DNA of 7,037 nucleotides from an uncultured Clostridia bacterium (GTDB lineage: Bacteria; Bacillota; Clostridia; Oscillospirales; Acutalibacteraceae): NCBI GenBank assembly GCA_946187095.1, contig CAMHPW010000051.1:1-7037 (forward strand), in the 5' to 3' direction. Position numbers and translations under genes: made by a program. The notes beneath the pieces were generated by a model. It was not told the origin of the DNA and did no database searches. It saw only the letters and a list, made by a program, of their open reading frames with translations. Positions within the stretch are counted from its first letter, which is position 1. Each line of letters starts with the position of its first letter. Shown one piece after another: positions 7,014 to 7,037 of this stretch.

Positions 7014-7037
7014 GAAATTCAAATAGATATACTTTAT

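Noticed and set aside
7014..7037. Possible -10 element for the pullulanase (TATATC on the - strand)
   Set aside because: The match is only four of six bases in AT-rich DNA, and the -35 region would lie outside the window.
1..7037. CRISPR array, insertion sequence, tRNA/rRNA or phage-like elements
   Set aside because: No regularly spaced repeats, transposase motifs, terminal inverted repeats or tRNA-like cloverleaf sequences were seen; the coding genes fill almost the whole window.

Overview
The window reads as Gram-positive, low-to-moderate GC Bacillota DNA, most likely a clostridial (Ruminococcus/Oscillospiraceae-like) gut or rumen bacterium. This rests on the strong GGAGG-type ribosome binding sites, the use of TTG starts, the Big_2 surface domains, the EpsG-type polymerase and the cytosolic type I pullulanase. 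The taxon is an inference from gene style; no marker gene is present.

Positions 3-5008 (+ strand) are the downstream part of an exopolysaccharide/capsule biosynthesis operon. In order it holds: the C-terminal part of a GT4 glycosyltransferase (cut by the window's left edge); a secreted, C-terminally membrane-anchored protein with three Big_2 domains and one carboxypeptidase-regulatory-like domain; an IspD/TarI-type cytidylyltransferase; a polyprenyl-phosphate sugar-1-phosphate transferase (WcaJ/CpsE type); and an EpsG-type membrane protein, the likely repeat-unit polymerase. The first three genes are joined by two ATGA overlaps. The next two follow after gaps of 16 and 39 bases, and each appears to start at TTG behind its own Shine-Dalgarno sequence. 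No promoter is visible, so transcription presumably starts left of the window.

A bidirectional rho-independent terminator at about 5013-5058 closes the operon and also ends the convergent gene on the - strand (6997 to 5057). That gene encodes a complete type I pullulanase (CBM48 plus GH13_14 catalytic domain) without a signal peptide, so it is probably an intracellular glycogen/alpha-glucan debranching enzyme unrelated to the polysaccharide operon.

Together the + strand genes outline a lipid-linked surface polysaccharide pathway. The sugar transferase would load the first sugar on the lipid carrier, glycosyltransferases extend it, the cytidylyltransferase would supply a CDP-activated polyol (or CDP-ME if it is IspD), and EpsG would polymerise. 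The least conventional member is the Big_2/carboxypeptidase-regulatory-like membrane protein, translationally coupled on both sides. I see no CRISPR array, mobile element, RNA gene or clearly new defence system. Apart from that protein the content is conventional for a polysaccharide locus.
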